From Serratia sarumanii (GTDB taxonomy: Bacteria; Pseudomonadota; Gammaproteobacteria; Enterobacterales; Enterobacteriaceae), in assembly GCF_029962605.1 (NCBI RefSeq), contig NZ_CP124750.1, forward strand, positions 4,340,001 to 4,404,000: a stretch of DNA of 64,000 nucleotides, written 5' to 3'. Position numbers and translations under genes: made by a program. Of the stretch, positions 19,744 through 29,659 are shown one piece after another. The notes beneath the pieces are model-generated. The model did not search any database and had not been told where the DNA came from. It saw only the letters and a program-made list of their open reading frames with translations. Position 1 is the stretch's first letter. Each line of letters starts with the position of its first letter.

Positions 19744-22590
19744 TTACCCTTCGTAGTTCATGCGGCTGCGCGCGGCAGCCGCGTGTTTGCGTCGTTCGGC
19801 CTCAAGCTGGCGCGAGACTTCGCGCGCAATAGATGCCGCGTCTTGACCGGGGGCGCCGTACACCTGAATCGTGATCGGGGCTGGCGCCGTAGCGGATGCG
19901 GCAGCCGGGGCCGACGCCATCACCGGCGTTGACAGCGATAACATCGCCGCCGACAGCGCCGCCGTTTTCCGGCGCCCGGTGACGTTGGCCGGGCCGTTGA
20001 CAATCTCCGGGCCACGCTCGCCGACGATGCCGAACTGGCCGCGCGGGATGATGCCGCCCTTGTCGAATGCCCCCGCATAGCCCGGCCCCGGCATCAGCTC
20101 AGGCGCCGGGCGATTGTATGAAATCGACGGGTTAACCTCCGCCTCATCGTCGCCAAATTTCATCCAGTCCGGCAGCATATCCGTGAGGCTGGAAAACTTG
20201 TCTTTCAGCGCCTGCCAGCGCTCGCTAATGCCGTCAATGACCCCGTTAATCATGTTCATCCCGGCTTCTTTGAACTGCCCCGGCAGCGCTTTAGCCCCAT
20301 TTACCAGCCCCTCCCATTTGCCATTAAGCCAGCCAGTCAGCCGATCCCATGCCTGAACCGTGGCGGCGCTCAGCGCCAGCCATGCCGCGTTAACACGCTC
20401 GCCGATGGTGTCCCAGACGGCGGCGGCACGCTCCGCGATACCGCTCGCAACGCCCCAGATGCCGGTCAGCAGGCCGGGCAATCCGCCCAACAGCTGCAGC
20501 GGCAGGCTCAATCCGGCCGCGATCCACTCACCAAACATGCGGCCATAGCGCGCGGCGGTCTGAAGTTCGGCCTGTGAGGATTTCACCGGCTCGATCAGCT
20601 TGCCGAACCACTGCCACACGTTGCGCACCATGCTAAGCAGCGGCGTAAATGCGCCTGCCAGCGGGACAAGCGCGGCGCGCATCGGCGCGAAAGCGGCGCT
20701 GAAGCCTTCGCCGATGCCCGTCAAAAAGGCGCTGATAGGCTCCCAATATTTACGGATAGTCAACGCCACACCGGCAATCACCGCCGCCGCCGCAACCACC
20801 GGCAAGGTGATCACACTGAATGCGGCCGCAATCCCGGCGCCGACGGTGGTAAAGACCGTTCCCAGCAGCCCGGCCCCGGCGATCAACATATTGACCCCGG
20901 CCATCACCGGCCATGCAATAAGGCCCAGCGCAGCGAGGCCACCGATCAGGGCCGTAACGCCCGCCGTGACTTTCACCAGCGTGCCGACCAGCTCAGGATT
21001 AGCCTTCACCCATGCCCCGGCCTTGGTCAGCCATTCAGTGGCGGAAACCGTGAGTTTGCGCAGCGCTGAATTCTGGCCGTCGAACACCTCAATGCGAACA
21101 TCTTCCCACGCCGAAAACAGGTTTTTCAGGTCGCCGTCGAGGTTGTCCACCTTCACTCGGGCAATCTGGGCCGTAGCCCCTTTTGACTGGGTGACGGTGC
21201 TGTGTTTTTCGCTCAGCTTGCCGTTACCGGCGGCATCAATCAGCTTGATAGCGCCTTTCATCGCCTCTTCGCCGAAAATGACTTTCAGGTATTCGGCCTG
21301 CTGCGCGGTGCCGAGCTTGTTGGTTTTAAACGAGCCGTTAATTTTCTTGAGGATGTTCGCGATCGGCAGCATGTTCCCTTTGCCGTCCTTTGTTTTTACG
21401 CCCAATTCTGACAACGCATCAGCCGCCTGCCCGACGGGCGCCTGTAACCGCGTAAACATCGCACTGGCCGCCGTACCGGCCATAGACCCCTTGATGCCGT
21501 TATCAGCCAACACGCCCAGCAAGGCGGTGGTGTCCTCGATACTGGCCCCGGCAGCCTCGGCGATCGGCGCGACGTACTTCATCGCTTCGCCAAAATCCAT
21601 CAGGTTGCTGTTCGAGCTGGTGAAACCTTTGGTCATCACGTCCGCGACGCGCTGGATCTCGTCTATCGGCATGTTAAACGCCGATTGCATGTTGGTGATG
21701 ATGTCGGCCGCGTCGGCGATGTCCAGATCAGAGGCCAGCGCCAAATTTACCGTTGATTCGGTCGATTTCAGAATGGCATCGCCGTTAAAGCCGGATTTTG
21801 CCAATACGGATTGCGTGCGGGCGACGTCCGTCGGCGAAAACGCAGTGGTGGCGCCAATATCCCGCGCCTGCTGGCGAATGGCGGCCAGTTGCTGGTCATC
21901 CTTCGCCAGCCCTAACGTGGCTTGCGTGTCTGACATCTGCCTGTCGAACTGCACCCCCGGCGCAATAAACGCCCCTTCAGCGACCAGCCCGGCGGTAGCG
22001 ATACCCAGCCCGGCCGCGCTGGTATTACGGACAGCCGCGGTTGCCGATTGCCCGGCACGGTAACGCGCACTGACGCGGTTAACCTGCTCTTGCTTCTTGC
22101 TCAGGCGATCCAGCTCGCCGCGCTGGCGGCCCAGCGCTGTCGTGGCTTCGCTGGCGCTGGCCTTCAACCGGCGCTGTTCGGCGCTCAGGTTCCGGGTAGC
22201 GATGCCGTCAGCGTTGAGCGCGTCACGCTGGCGCTGCACCGACTGGCGCAGACCGTTGTATTTCGTCTGCAGCTCGGCGGCGGCGCGCTTTGATGCTTCC
22301 AGCAAGCGCGCTTGCTGCGCCGTGGGCTTTTCCGTCGCCTTGAACTGGACGGCCAGCGCCGCCGCTTCAGCCTTGGCGTTTTTCAGGGCCCGTCCGGTAA
22401 CAGCGAGCTGGCCCTGCGCCTTGCGAAACCCGTCAATCCGGGCGCTTTGCGCGTCCAGAGCCTTGAGGGTTTGCTGCGTGGTTTTGATGTCACCGGCAAG
22501 CTGTTTGCTTGCCTGTTGGATACTCTTTAGCGGGCGGGTGGCTTGGTCTACGGCCTTCAGCAGCACCTGTAGCTGCAGGCTTTTACTCAT
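19744..22590 (-). CDS. T: phage tail tape measure protein gpT
   Basis: The 948-residue protein sets tail length. The N-terminal 160 residues are strongly helical and Ala/Gln-rich (coiled coil). A TP901-type tape-measure core follows (EGAFIAPGVQFDRQMSDTQA, then ATTAFSPTDVARTQSVLAKSGF). A long hydrophobic stretch near residues 535-615 may be the segment inserted in the host membrane during DNA entry. The ATG overlaps the E' stop (GATGAGTAA), as in P2. P2 gpT is 815 residues, so this tail may be somewhat longer if length scales with residue number. Confidence 0.93.
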   Translation of the reverse strand: MSKSLQLQVLLKAVDQATRPLKSIQQASKQLAGDIKTTQQTLKALDAQSARIDGFRKAQGQLAVTGRALKNAKAEAAALAVQFKATEKPTAQQARLLEASKRAAAELQTKYNGLRQSVQRQRDALNADGIATRNLSAEQRRLKASASEATTALGRQRGELDRLSKKQEQVNRVSARYRAGQSATAAVRNTSAAGLGIATAGLVAEGAFIAPGVQFDRQMSDTQATLGLAKDDQQLAAIRQQARDIGATTAFSPTDVARTQSVLAKSGFNGDAILKSTESTVNLALASDLDIADAADIITNMQSAFNMPIDEIQRVADVMTKGFTSSNSNLMDFGEAMKYVAPIAEAAGASIEDTTALLGVLADNGIKGSMAGTAASAMFTRLQAPVGQAADALSELGVKTKDGKGNMLPIANILKKINGSFKTNKLGTAQQAEYLKVIFGEEAMKGAIKLIDAAGNGKLSEKHSTVTQSKGATAQIARVKVDNLDGDLKNLFSAWEDVRIEVFDGQNSALRKLTVSATEWLTKAGAWVKANPELVGTLVKVTAGVTALIGGLAALGLIAWPVMAGVNMLIAGAGLLGTVFTTVGAGIAAAFSVITLPVVAAAAVIAGVALTIRKYWEPISAFLTGIGEGFSAAFAPMRAALVPLAGAFTPLLSMVRNVWQWFGKLIEPVKSSQAELQTAARYGRMFGEWIAAGLSLPLQLLGGLPGLLTGIWGVASGIAERAAAVWDTIGERVNAAWLALSAATVQAWDRLTGWLNGKWEGLVNGAKALPGQFKEAGMNMINGVIDGISERWQALKDKFSSLTDMLPDWMKFGDDEAEVNPSISYNRPAPELMPGPGYAGAFDKGGIIPRGQFGIVGERGPEIVNGPANVTGRRKTAALSAAMLSLSTPVMASAPAAASATAPAPITIQVYGAPGQDAASIAREVSRQLEAERRKHAAAARSRMNYEG

Positions 22591-22765
22591 CGTGATTAAC
22601 TCCGCTGCGTTGCAGTGCCAAATGGCGCCAGTTCAACAGCTCCGTGAGCGTCATTCCGGCCATTTCAGACGGCGGCCAGTGGAAGATCACCGCGATGTCC
22701 GCCATCAGGTCATCAACGCCCAGCCGGGCGTCGGGGATTACGCCGCCGAGTTCGGCGACAAAAAA
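22583..22765 (-). CDS. E': gpE' extension of tail assembly chaperone, reached by -1 frameshift
   Basis: Reading in the -1 frame from the slippery site continues E for 58 residues to a stop at 22583. It contains MADIAVIFHWPPSEMAGMTL and TELLNWRHLALQRSGVNHDE. The fused E+E' protein would be 145 residues, close to P2 gpE+E' (142). Such pairs chaperone the tape measure during tail assembly, with the short form in excess. An internal ATG at 22705 could allow independent initiation, but no clear ribosome site supports it. The stop overlaps the T start codon. Confidence 0.85.
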   Translation of the reverse strand, partial: FFVAELGGVIPDARLGVDDLMADIAVIFHWPPSEMAGMTLTELLNWRHLALQRSGVNHDE

Positions 22766-23019
22766 CCGACCACTTTCCCGGCCAGCGCCACCAAATCCGG
22801 CAGCTCAAGGCGCGCGCATTCTTCTTTTGTCAGGTTCGGCACGGTCACACGCGGCAGCACAACCAGCAGCGCGTCAACGTCGGCGTTGGCGATCGCCGCC
22901 AGCCCGACGCCGCGCAGCGCGCCCGCGTTAGGTTTAATCACCTGCACCTCGGTGATGGTGGTTTCACCGCGCTGGATCGGGGTTTCGAGGGTAACGGTAT
23001 TTTCTTTTGCGTCTTTCAT
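22738..23019 (-). CDS. E: phage tail assembly chaperone gpE
   Basis: The 93-residue protein MKDAKENTVTLETPIQRGET is of the P2 gpE tail assembly chaperone family, with the conserved ALRGVGLAAIANADVDALLVVLPRVTVP segment. It ends VVGFLSPNSAA. A T_TTT_TTG heptamer in the correct frame lies seven codons before its stop, so a fraction of ribosomes should slip into E'. It sits between the tube gene FII and the tape measure T, the usual place for such chaperones. Confidence 0.9.
   Translation of the reverse strand: MKDAKENTVTLETPIQRGETTITEVQVIKPNAGALRGVGLAAIANADVDALLVVLPRVTVPNLTKEECARLELPDLVALAGKVVGFLSPNSAA
22759..22765 (-). promoter_or_regulatory. programmed -1 ribosomal frameshift site (E to E')
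   Basis: The minus strand reads GGT TTT TTG TCG in the E frame, giving the canonical slippery heptamer T_TTT_TTG. Slippage back one base avoids the E stop and continues through E'. The heptamer is the one known in P2. Confidence 0.9.
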
Positions 23020-23074
23020 GGTGTTCTCTCAAATCAGGGGGGAAAAGGGCCAGCCCGGCGGGCTGGCGCAAAAA

Positions 23075-23584
23075 TTACAGGCCGATCGCCTTGCGATGCT
23101 CGGCCAGCCGGTCAACGCCGTTGACCTTTTCGACCATGTTCACGGTATCGACTTCGATCAGCTCTTTGCCGTCCACGGTCAGCTTGAAGTAAGTACACTC
23201 GGTAGATACCTTGGTTTCGGTATCCTCGCCCTGCTTGTACTCGCCAAAGTCAATTTCCTTGTGGCGGCCGCGCATCACCACTTCCACAGCGGACACCTCG
23301 CCGGTGTCGTCACGCTGGAAGGAACCGGCAAAGCGCAGCGGCACAGCATCGACGGCGCCCCACTGCTTCAACACCAGCTCATCAATGCCGCCCATCGACC
23401 ATTCAACGGCCAGCGCGTCATCGTCCAGCCCCATATCGATGGAGGCCGCACCGTTCATGCCGCCGCCCCGGTATTTCTCCAGCTTGCGGGTGAGCTTCGG
23501 CAGCGTCAGCGAGGACACGACGCCCATATAGCTGTAGCCGTCGTTGAACAGGTTCAGGTATTTCAGTTTTTTCGGCAGTGCCAT
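23075..23584 (-). CDS. FII: major tail tube protein gpFII
   Basis: The 169-residue protein MALPKKLKYLNLFNDGYSYM matches P2 FII (172). It includes the LTLPKLTRKLEKYRGGGMNGAASIDMGLDD segment near residues 25-55 and the C-terminal ELIEVDTVNMVEKVNGVDRL. It polymerises as the inner tube of the contractile tail. It follows the sheath gene FI by 15 bases and is part of the FI-to-D transcript. Confidence 0.94.
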   Translation of the reverse strand: MALPKKLKYLNLFNDGYSYMGVVSSLTLPKLTRKLEKYRGGGMNGAASIDMGLDDDALAVEWSMGGIDELVLKQWGAVDAVPLRFAGSFQRDDTGEVSAVEVVMRGRHKEIDFGEYKQGEDTETKVSTECTYFKLTVDGKELIEVDTVNMVEKVNGVDRLAEHRKAIGL

Positions 23585-23599
23585 GTTCTAACGTCTCCT

Positions 23600-24769
23600 T
23601 TAGCGGTTCACGGATGCCGCAAACGTCGCCAGATAGCGATCGGTGATACGCTGGCGCAGGGTTAAATCTTCCAGCGGAGGCACCGGCGTGTAGTCGTAAT
23701 CGATAAACAGCTTGCCCGCCTTCAGGGTTTCCTTGGTGTTGGCGCTTTCGTCGTACCAGCAAGTACCGTCGATAATCAGCCCTGCGGATTTCAGCTCGCG
23801 GAATTTCGCGTTGATGCCGTCAATCATGTCGCGCACCAGCGTAGGCGTTACCGGGCGGTCAACGGCCCATAGGTGCGCCTCGGCCATTGTATCGGCCAGC
23901 ACCTGCGCGGTGCGGGTGTAGTTCTCGAACAGGAACAACGGATCATCAGAGCAGGTGCGGGAACCCCAGAATTTAAAGCCGTCTTTGCGGATCAACGTAG
24001 TGACGCACGCTTGGTTTAACAGGTCAGCATCGGTGCCAGGCGCCTGCAAATCCCAGAACACGCTGGCGGTGATGCCGGTCACGCCGTTAACGCCGACGTT
24101 TGAAAGCGTCTTATGCCAGCCGGTTTCCGTGTCAATTTTGGCACGCAGGCCCAGCGCGCGGGCGGTGGCGTAGGCGATGTCGCTCTGGTTGGCGGTGGTG
24201 TTCCAGTTGACAAAATCCGGCCAGATCAGCATCAGCTCGCGCTGGCTGAAATTGTCGCGGTACTTTGTAGCCTCCTGCACGGTTTTGCAGCCGTGGGCGC
24301 TGATATAGCCGAACGCGCGCAACTGCTGGCAAATCCCGGCGAGCGCCGTCGCGACCTCCTGATTATCCAGCCCCGGCACGCCGAGGATGCGCGGCTTAAC
24401 GCCCAGCTCAGCCTGTGCAGATAACAGCGCTTTCATGCCGGTGTAACGGCCTTCAGCGTTCGCGCCGCCGATGATATTGGAGGTGGTTTCCGCCGCGTCT
24501 TTGCCGGTGGCAACGCGGACAACTACCGTGACCGGCTTCGCCTGTTCGGCGATCGCCCGCAGCGACGCCGCCAGCGTGCCTTTTTTACCGGCCTTGCCGG
24601 AGGCGGCCAGCACGTCAGTAATCAGTACCGGGGTATCAAGCGGGAAAACCGACGCGTCGGCATCCTCCGCCGTGCAGACCATGCCGACGATTGCCGTCGA
24701 TACGGTGGAAATAACGCGGGTGCCGTCGTTGATTTCGACGACGCGCACGCCGTGATGATAATCGCCCAT
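23600..24769 (-). CDS. FI: tail sheath protein gpFI
   Basis: The 389-residue contractile sheath subunit begins MGDYHHGVRVVEINDGTRVI. I reject the longer 438-residue reading because the ATG at 24769 has a GGAG site and matches the P2 FI start (396 residues). Sheath signatures include FWGSRTCSDDPLFLFENYTRTAQVLADTM and the C-terminal FIDYDYTPVPPLEDLTLRQRITDRYL. It is the first gene after the PF late promoter, whose predicted start point gives a 26-base leader. Confidence 0.95.
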   Translation of the reverse strand: MGDYHHGVRVVEINDGTRVISTVSTAIVGMVCTAEDADASVFPLDTPVLITDVLAASGKAGKKGTLAASLRAIAEQAKPVTVVVRVATGKDAAETTSNIIGGANAEGRYTGMKALLSAQAELGVKPRILGVPGLDNQEVATALAGICQQLRAFGYISAHGCKTVQEATKYRDNFSQRELMLIWPDFVNWNTTANQSDIAYATARALGLRAKIDTETGWHKTLSNVGVNGVTGITASVFWDLQAPGTDADLLNQACVTTLIRKDGFKFWGSRTCSDDPLFLFENYTRTAQVLADTMAEAHLWAVDRPVTPTLVRDMIDGINAKFRELKSAGLIIDGTCWYDESANTKETLKAGKLFIDYDYTPVPPLEDLTLRQRITDRYLATFAASVNR

Positions 24770-24801
24770 TAATTTGCTCCGGGTGGTGAGTAGGTGCAGG
24801 C

Positions 24802-24859
24802 ATGATGACGCCCGGCGCGCCGGGCCGCACGCGGTGGGTGCTGGAAGGCCGACCAGACA
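24802..24859 (-). promoter_or_regulatory. Ogr-dependent late promoter PF
   Basis: TGT-N12-CCA on the minus strand (24842-24859) matches five of six bases of the P2 Ogr consensus TGT-N12-ACA. The -10-like CATCAT (24802-24807) is centred 46 bp away. Start of transcription is predicted near 24795, with a ribosome site before FI. The gap 24770-25045 otherwise holds only the fibre-operon terminator. Confidence 0.75.
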
Positions 24860-25017
24860 ACAGGCCGGGACGGATTGGGGATTTTTGAGGGAATGACGAT
24901 CGTTTGCGCCGATCAATAACGCCTTATTGATCTATGCAATCAATTGGACGGATTTTAGCCGGGCGGGGTAAGGTCGAAAGGCAAAGACGCGGCAACATCA
25001 GGGAAAGCCGCAAACAC

Positions 25018-25045
25018 AAAGCCCGCATCGCTGCGGGCTTTTTTC
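25018..25045. terminator. terminator after the tail fibre operon
   Basis: GCCCGCA (25021-25027) and TGCGGGC (25032-25038) form a perfect stem followed by TTTTTTC on the plus strand and TTTGTGTTTG on the minus strand. It lies directly after the fibre chaperone gene. Confidence 0.75.
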
Positions 25046-25591
25046 TTAGGCGCCGGGCGCCACCGGCCAGTCAATTTCCGGGGCCGACGTCATATCAAGA
25101 CGATTTAGCATCACACGGTATTTTTTCCAGTCCGCCAACAGCGCTTTTTCTTCCTCGGTCGCCATGTCCAAATCAACCGCATCCTGTAATGGCGCGATAT
25201 GCCGCGCCACCGCCGCAATGCGGGCAACCCGTTCCTTTTTCGCTTGTTCCTGATATTCGTCAGGCGAATAACTGCGTTTAACAATGGCTTTCCCATCAAA
25301 TACCCAACCACCGGAAATATCGGCCCGGCGATTGGCGGTTGTGTTTGCCACTTCCGCGACGCTTAACCCGACAGGCCACAACGTAGAAATATCGTTGTTG
25401 GCGGCAATGCTGCGGATAATCCCTTTTTCATCGTAGGCAACTTTTATCGTATCCTCCGCAAAATCTTTCTGGCAGTGATACCACTCATTACCATCTTCAG
25501 AGAAAAGGAACATGGCATTATGCTGATTGCGTAATTTTAATTGCTCCGGTGTTTTTGGCTCGCCGAGCTGAAAGTTTTTAATATTCTTCAT
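25046..25591 (-). CDS. tail fibre assembly chaperone (Tfa/gpG family)
   Basis: The 181-residue protein [20 protein letters not shown] ends in a segment typical of Tfa chaperones ([43 protein letters not shown]). These proteins help fold and trimerise the distal tail fibre. It follows the fibre gene by one base, the P2 H-G arrangement. Host range would change by exchange of this gene together with the fibre C-terminus. Confidence 0.85.
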   Translation of the reverse strand: MKNIKNFQLGEPKTPEQLKLRNQHNAMFLFSEDGNEWYHCQKDFAEDTIKVAYDEKGIIRSIAANNDISTLWPVGLSVAEVANTTANRRADISGGWVFDGKAIVKRSYSPDEYQEQAKKERVARIAAVARHIAPLQDAVDLDMATEEEKALLADWKKYRVMLNRLDMTSAPEIDWPVAPGA

Positions 25592-25592
25592 G

Positions 25593-28211
25593 TTATCGTC
25601 CTACTGTGATCCACTGACCATTTTTATAAATTTGGATGTAGCTCCAAAACAGCTCTTCAGCAGAGTAATCGCCGTCTTTGTTATTGAAACCGGTTAGTAC
25701 GGTATTATCGTGATAGGTATAAATCCCGGTCGCGCCGACATGCATTTCCGCGCTGTATCTGACATTTTGAATAAAGTTCTGATTAACCCAGTCAATTGTC
25801 GCTCTGGCGCCCACATGCTGATTAAAGGAGGGCCAGTCAACCCGACCATTCAACCCATTGTTAACCCATGCCTGACTGGCGAACTCGCCCATTTTCCCAC
25901 TAATAATGCCGCCAGTTTGAGTATTAAACTGCCAAATACTTTCCACTCCATCACCAAGCGCATGAATAACGGGGTGAGCATGCATATTCTCGCCCGGCAT
26001 CAAATAGCCATAGCTAACTGCGGTCGGCCAGCCCTTGCCCTTACGCGTCGATTTACCTTTCACCAGTGGCACATAAATCGCGCCGCTGTTTGCTTCCCAC
26101 TGAAAATCAGTCTGGTAAAAAGGCGCGCGCGTGCCAAGCTGATTGCTGTACGCTCCGGCGCCTTCCGGGGCTTTATTCGTGTTATCGCCGGTGCCGTGAT
26201 AATCCGATGTCAGCGCCGCAGCAGATACCCAGGAGCTTGACGATACCCCGCCCGTAATATTGCCGCCGGTTTTAGCCAAATAGCGGCCATCCGCTTCTGT
26301 CTTATTCCACGCGTTAACGTCACCGGCCAACAAATTCACATCAGCGGACAGTGGCTTACCGTTCACCTTGATGGATCGGAGTGCGTATTTTTGGACGGCC
26401 TGCGCGTCAGTCAGGGCGCCAACATCGGCCGCCGTTGGTTTGTAGTCCGTCGTATAAACTCGCGCCCAGCGGAGCGAAGCCGCACTGTCTTTTCGCATCG
26501 AGCGCAAATAAAACGCCATATCGCCGGAGCCTACGGCAAATTGCACATTGCGGAACTCGTTCACTTTCCCAGTAAACAACACCCCCATGCCGCCCGGCAC
26601 GGGATAGCCTTTATTGGTAGTGGCAACCAATGACTCAACGGTAAAGCCATTTTCGCGATTTAAGTCATCGTCAGCATTGGCGGTATTTTCGTTCGGGAAT
26701 ACGATACGCGGCAGAGTTAACGCCCCTTTCATCGTGTCGCCGGTCTGTTTTACATAGCGGCCATCCGCTTCGGTTTTGTTCCATGCCTTGACATCACCGG
26801 CCAACAGATTGACATCGCCGCTCAGCGGCTTACCGTTGACTTTGATAGAGCGCAGCGCGTATTTCTGCACGGCCTGCGCATCCGTCAACGCCCCTGTTTC
26901 TTGGGCGGTCGGTGGCTTCGCCGTCGTATAAATGCGCGGGTTCGACGCCTGATTAGCTTCAGCCCCCCAGTGCAACTCGTCATCAGCCCCAACACCAAGT
27001 CGCATTAACGCCTTTCCGGCGACTTGGAAGCCGATAGATAAATTTCCCTGAGCAGAAAGACGGCTCATCACTAAGGGCGTATGCTGATTTCCCTCAATAT
27101 TGAGTGTGCTCCCCTCTGTTTCCGCGTTGCCGGACTTAATCGCCAGTTTTTTTACTGTGCCGCCGGAAAGCATCAGAAAACGGCCATCGGCTTCTGTTTT
27201 GCTCCATGCCCCGACGTCTGCCGCAGTCGGCTTAAATTTGGTGGTGTAAGCCTGAAACCAAGTCACACCGTTTTCCGCGATATTTGAACGGCCAAAGAAT
27301 GCGTTTCCGTTGTTTTGTACTGCCATATACGCGCCCGACGGGCCACCGTCGCAGGGCAAACTCAGCACGCCATAAACATCGCCGCCCGGTGCATTCTTTG
27401 ATGAGCCATTAACCCGATAGATTTCCCCCTGATTACAATAAGCATCTTCCCGGTGGCGTGAGCCGCTTCCCAATCCAAACGCACCGACCTCCATCAACTG
27501 CCCGCCAGCCACCCCGACGTTTTTCGTCGCGGCCGTACCTAACGCCAGATTGCCACGCGCGGCGGCCTTATCGGGCAAGTCGGACAGATTGGCGGCCTTT
27601 TTCATGCTGGCATCGCTGACAGTTTTAAGCGCCTTCGGGGTGCTGGCTTTCGTTTCATCGGTGCTGGTCGTCGCGCTGCTCAGTTGCACCAGCCCTTTCG
27701 CCGTGGTGCTGGCGTCCGGGTGGTTTCGGGTTTTCTCATGCGCGGCGATCGCGTCGGCCACAAAATCCTTGGTCGCCAGCACGGTGTCGCCACCGGCGAT
27801 CACCTGCACCGCCTCGGTGCTGCTGACAATCAGGATCATGCGCAGCGTCTGCGTGCGGCCGCTGCCCTCTTCCAGCTTCGGCTTGTAGCTCTCCGCCATG
27901 TTGCTGACGGCAATCAGCGTCCCGGCCTCGTCATAGAGGCCCATTTCACGCAACCACCACCCGCCGATGTTCGCCGGAATAATCATCTCGGCCAGAATGT
28001 GATTTTTCAGCGCCTTATCGATAGTCAGCCCGTTGAGTGCGGCGCGGTATTTCTCGTTGACCAGCTTGGTCTGGGCCGGGTTAGGTGTCGGCAGCGTGCC
28101 GTTCCCGTCACCGACGGCCATACGGACAATTTTCAACTGCGTGCCGCCCGCGCTGGCGGCGGCAATCTTAGCCGCCCCGGCGGTGGTAATAATCGCTTTG
28201 TATTTGTTCAT
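25593..28211 (-). CDS. H: tail fibre protein gpH
   Basis: The 872-residue fibre, longer than P2 gpH (669), begins [20 protein letters not shown], the conserved N-terminal tail-attachment domain of P2-like fibres (about residues 1-160). The shaft contains imperfect repeats, each including [20 protein letters not shown] and NKTEADGRY. The C-terminal ~200 residues should form the receptor-binding tip. It lies downstream of I and upstream of the chaperone on the VWJIH transcript. Which surface structure is bound cannot be told. Confidence 0.9.
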   Translation of the reverse strand: MNKYKAIITTAGAAKIAAASAGGTQLKIVRMAVGDGNGTLPTPNPAQTKLVNEKYRAALNGLTIDKALKNHILAEMIIPANIGGWWLREMGLYDEAGTLIAVSNMAESYKPKLEEGSGRTQTLRMILIVSSTEAVQVIAGGDTVLATKDFVADAIAAHEKTRNHPDASTTAKGLVQLSSATTSTDETKASTPKALKTVSDASMKKAANLSDLPDKAAARGNLALGTAATKNVGVAGGQLMEVGAFGLGSGSRHREDAYCNQGEIYRVNGSSKNAPGGDVYGVLSLPCDGGPSGAYMAVQNNGNAFFGRSNIAENGVTWFQAYTTKFKPTAADVGAWSKTEADGRFLMLSGGTVKKLAIKSGNAETEGSTLNIEGNQHTPLVMSRLSAQGNLSIGFQVAGKALMRLGVGADDELHWGAEANQASNPRIYTTAKPPTAQETGALTDAQAVQKYALRSIKVNGKPLSGDVNLLAGDVKAWNKTEADGRYVKQTGDTMKGALTLPRIVFPNENTANADDDLNRENGFTVESLVATTNKGYPVPGGMGVLFTGKVNEFRNVQFAVGSGDMAFYLRSMRKDSAASLRWARVYTTDYKPTAADVGALTDAQAVQKYALRSIKVNGKPLSADVNLLAGDVNAWNKTEADGRYLAKTGGNITGGVSSSSWVSAAALTSDYHGTGDNTNKAPEGAGAYSNQLGTRAPFYQTDFQWEANSGAIYVPLVKGKSTRKGKGWPTAVSYGYLMPGENMHAHPVIHALGDGVESIWQFNTQTGGIISGKMGEFASQAWVNNGLNGRVDWPSFNQHVGARATIDWVNQNFIQNVRYSAEMHVGATGIYTYHDNTVLTGFNNKDGDYSAEELFWSYIQIYKNGQWITVGR
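26280..26940 (-). repeat. intragenic ~180-bp imperfect direct repeats in the tail fibre gene
   Basis: Segments 26280-26460 and 26755-26936 encode nearly the same shaft unit (about 60 residues). A third, partial copy lies at 27178-27250. They are likely products of internal duplication and a substrate for recombination that changes fibre length. Confidence 0.8.
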
Positions 28212-28220
28212 GATTTTCTC

Positions 28221-28754
28221 TTACCCGGGGTAAACGGTAATGACATCGCCATCAATGGCGGCCGCGCCGGTGTAAATCCGGCCGGGGATGTCCTGCAAAA
28301 CGTTGAGGCCGATCAGGTGGCGGCTCAGGGGCTTGGCGTCGGCGATCAGTCGCTCCATTTCCTGATACATTTCTTCGGTGATGCCGGTTTCCAGCACGCC
28401 AATATCCAGCCGGAAGGTGCCGGGCGGATCGGCGCCGTCGGTATGGAACCACTCGATAACGTTGATCAGGTAGCCAAGCGGCTCCACAACGCGGCGCACG
28501 GCGCCGATGGTGCCCTTGTGCCGGTGGATATAGAACGCGGCCGAAACCACGCCCCGCTTGACGTCCTCCGGCCACGCCTCATCCCAGCGATCGACAGAGA
28601 ACGCCCACGCAAGATAGGGCAGCAGATGCACCGGGCAGGTTTTCGGGTTCCACAAATCACGCAGAGGAACCGGCACGCGCTCCAGCTCGGCACACGCGGC
28701 GGCGGCGGCAACTTCCAGCGGTGATGAGCCGACAGGCAATAGACGGTTAGTCAT
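28221..28754 (-). CDS. I: phage tail protein gpI
   Basis: The 177-residue protein MTNRLLPVGSSPLEVAAAAA matches P2 gpI (176), including LRDLWNPKTCPVHLLPYLAWAFSVDRWDE and the HRHKGT segment. It is a baseplate wedge component. Its start overlaps the end of J by eight bases and it is followed by the fibre gene, the standard J-I-H order. Confidence 0.94.
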   Translation of the reverse strand: MTNRLLPVGSSPLEVAAAAACAELERVPVPLRDLWNPKTCPVHLLPYLAWAFSVDRWDEAWPEDVKRGVVSAAFYIHRHKGTIGAVRRVVEPLGYLINVIEWFHTDGADPPGTFRLDIGVLETGITEEMYQEMERLIADAKPLSRHLIGLNVLQDIPGRIYTGAAAIDGDVITVYPG

Positions 28755-29655
28755 CGGCGCGCCCTGGGGTAATGTTCACGCCAGTGCAGTAACCCGCCTG
28801 CGTTTTATCCAGCACGATGTCGGTGGCCGGTTGAGCAACCTCAACACGTTCAACACCTTCCACGGTCAGCGCCGCAATGATGCCGGAGCGCCGGATACTG
28901 CGGCCTAAGCGGCGCATGGTCAGTACATAATTTTGCAAACGTTGTTTGGCCTCCGTGAGGATCGGCGCAACCTCCGGGCCGGGATAGAGAAACAGCGTGG
29001 CAACAATGCCATAGCGGGTTATTTTTGCCGCTTGCACGATGACGCGATCGGCAACCGGGCGCACGTCCTCATCATTCAGCGCATCGCGGACAACCTGCAG
29101 CAGTTCGGGGCTGGCGGTGCCGTCGCCGTCTCGTGACAACACGGTGACGGTCACATTAGCCGGTGATGGGCTGATTGCCGTCACATCGGCCACCCGGCCA
29201 TCAGCCGAGCGGGCGTGAAAACGGTAGGAACCGGCCGATCCCGCTGTGCTCATGCCTTCAAAAGCATCCTGCAGGCGCAGGCGGTAATCTTCATCCGCTT
29301 CCATGACTGCAGGTGTCGGCGGAATGGTGCTCTCATCCGCCGGGGCGATCACCAGTCGCGGCGTGTTGAAGTTGGCGCCGAGCTGGTCGAGGTCTTCGCC
29401 GGTGGAATACGCCAGCATCACCGCTTTCGCGGCATCGTTGACGCGCTGGCGTAGAATCACCTCGCGGTAGGCGTTTTCCTGCAACAGCTTAACGATCGGC
29501 TCCGACTCCAGCGCCAGCGTGCGCGCGACGGCCTCCCGCTGTTCCTCCGGGTAAAGCGAAATCAGCGTCGCCTTACGCTCTGCCAAAATGTCTTCATAAT
29601 CCAGCACCTCAACGACGATCGGCGCGGGCAGCTGTGAAAGGTCAATCGTTGCCAT
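28747..29655 (-). CDS. J: baseplate assembly protein gpJ
   Basis: The 302-residue protein MATIDLSQLPAPIVVEVLDY has the length of P2 gpJ (302). Conserved parts are EDILAERKATLISLYPEEQREAVARTL, VNDAAKAVMLAYSTGEDLDQLGANF and YRLRLQDAFEGMSTAGSAGSYRFHARSAD. gpJ is a baseplate wedge protein of the gp6/gpJ family. It is between W and I, with a four-base gap after W. Confidence 0.95.
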   Translation of the reverse strand: MATIDLSQLPAPIVVEVLDYEDILAERKATLISLYPEEQREAVARTLALESEPIVKLLQENAYREVILRQRVNDAAKAVMLAYSTGEDLDQLGANFNTPRLVIAPADESTIPPTPAVMEADEDYRLRLQDAFEGMSTAGSAGSYRFHARSADGRVADVTAISPSPANVTVTVLSRDGDGTASPELLQVVRDALNDEDVRPVADRVIVQAAKITRYGIVATLFLYPGPEVAPILTEAKQRLQNYVLTMRRLGRSIRRSGIIAALTVEGVERVEVAQPATDIVLDKTQAGYCTGVNITPGRADD

Positions 29656-29659
29656 GGTT

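Noticed and set aside
26280..27250. CRISPR-like or IS-derived repeats in the fibre gene
   Set aside because: Repeats are long, coding, in frame and few; they are protein modules.
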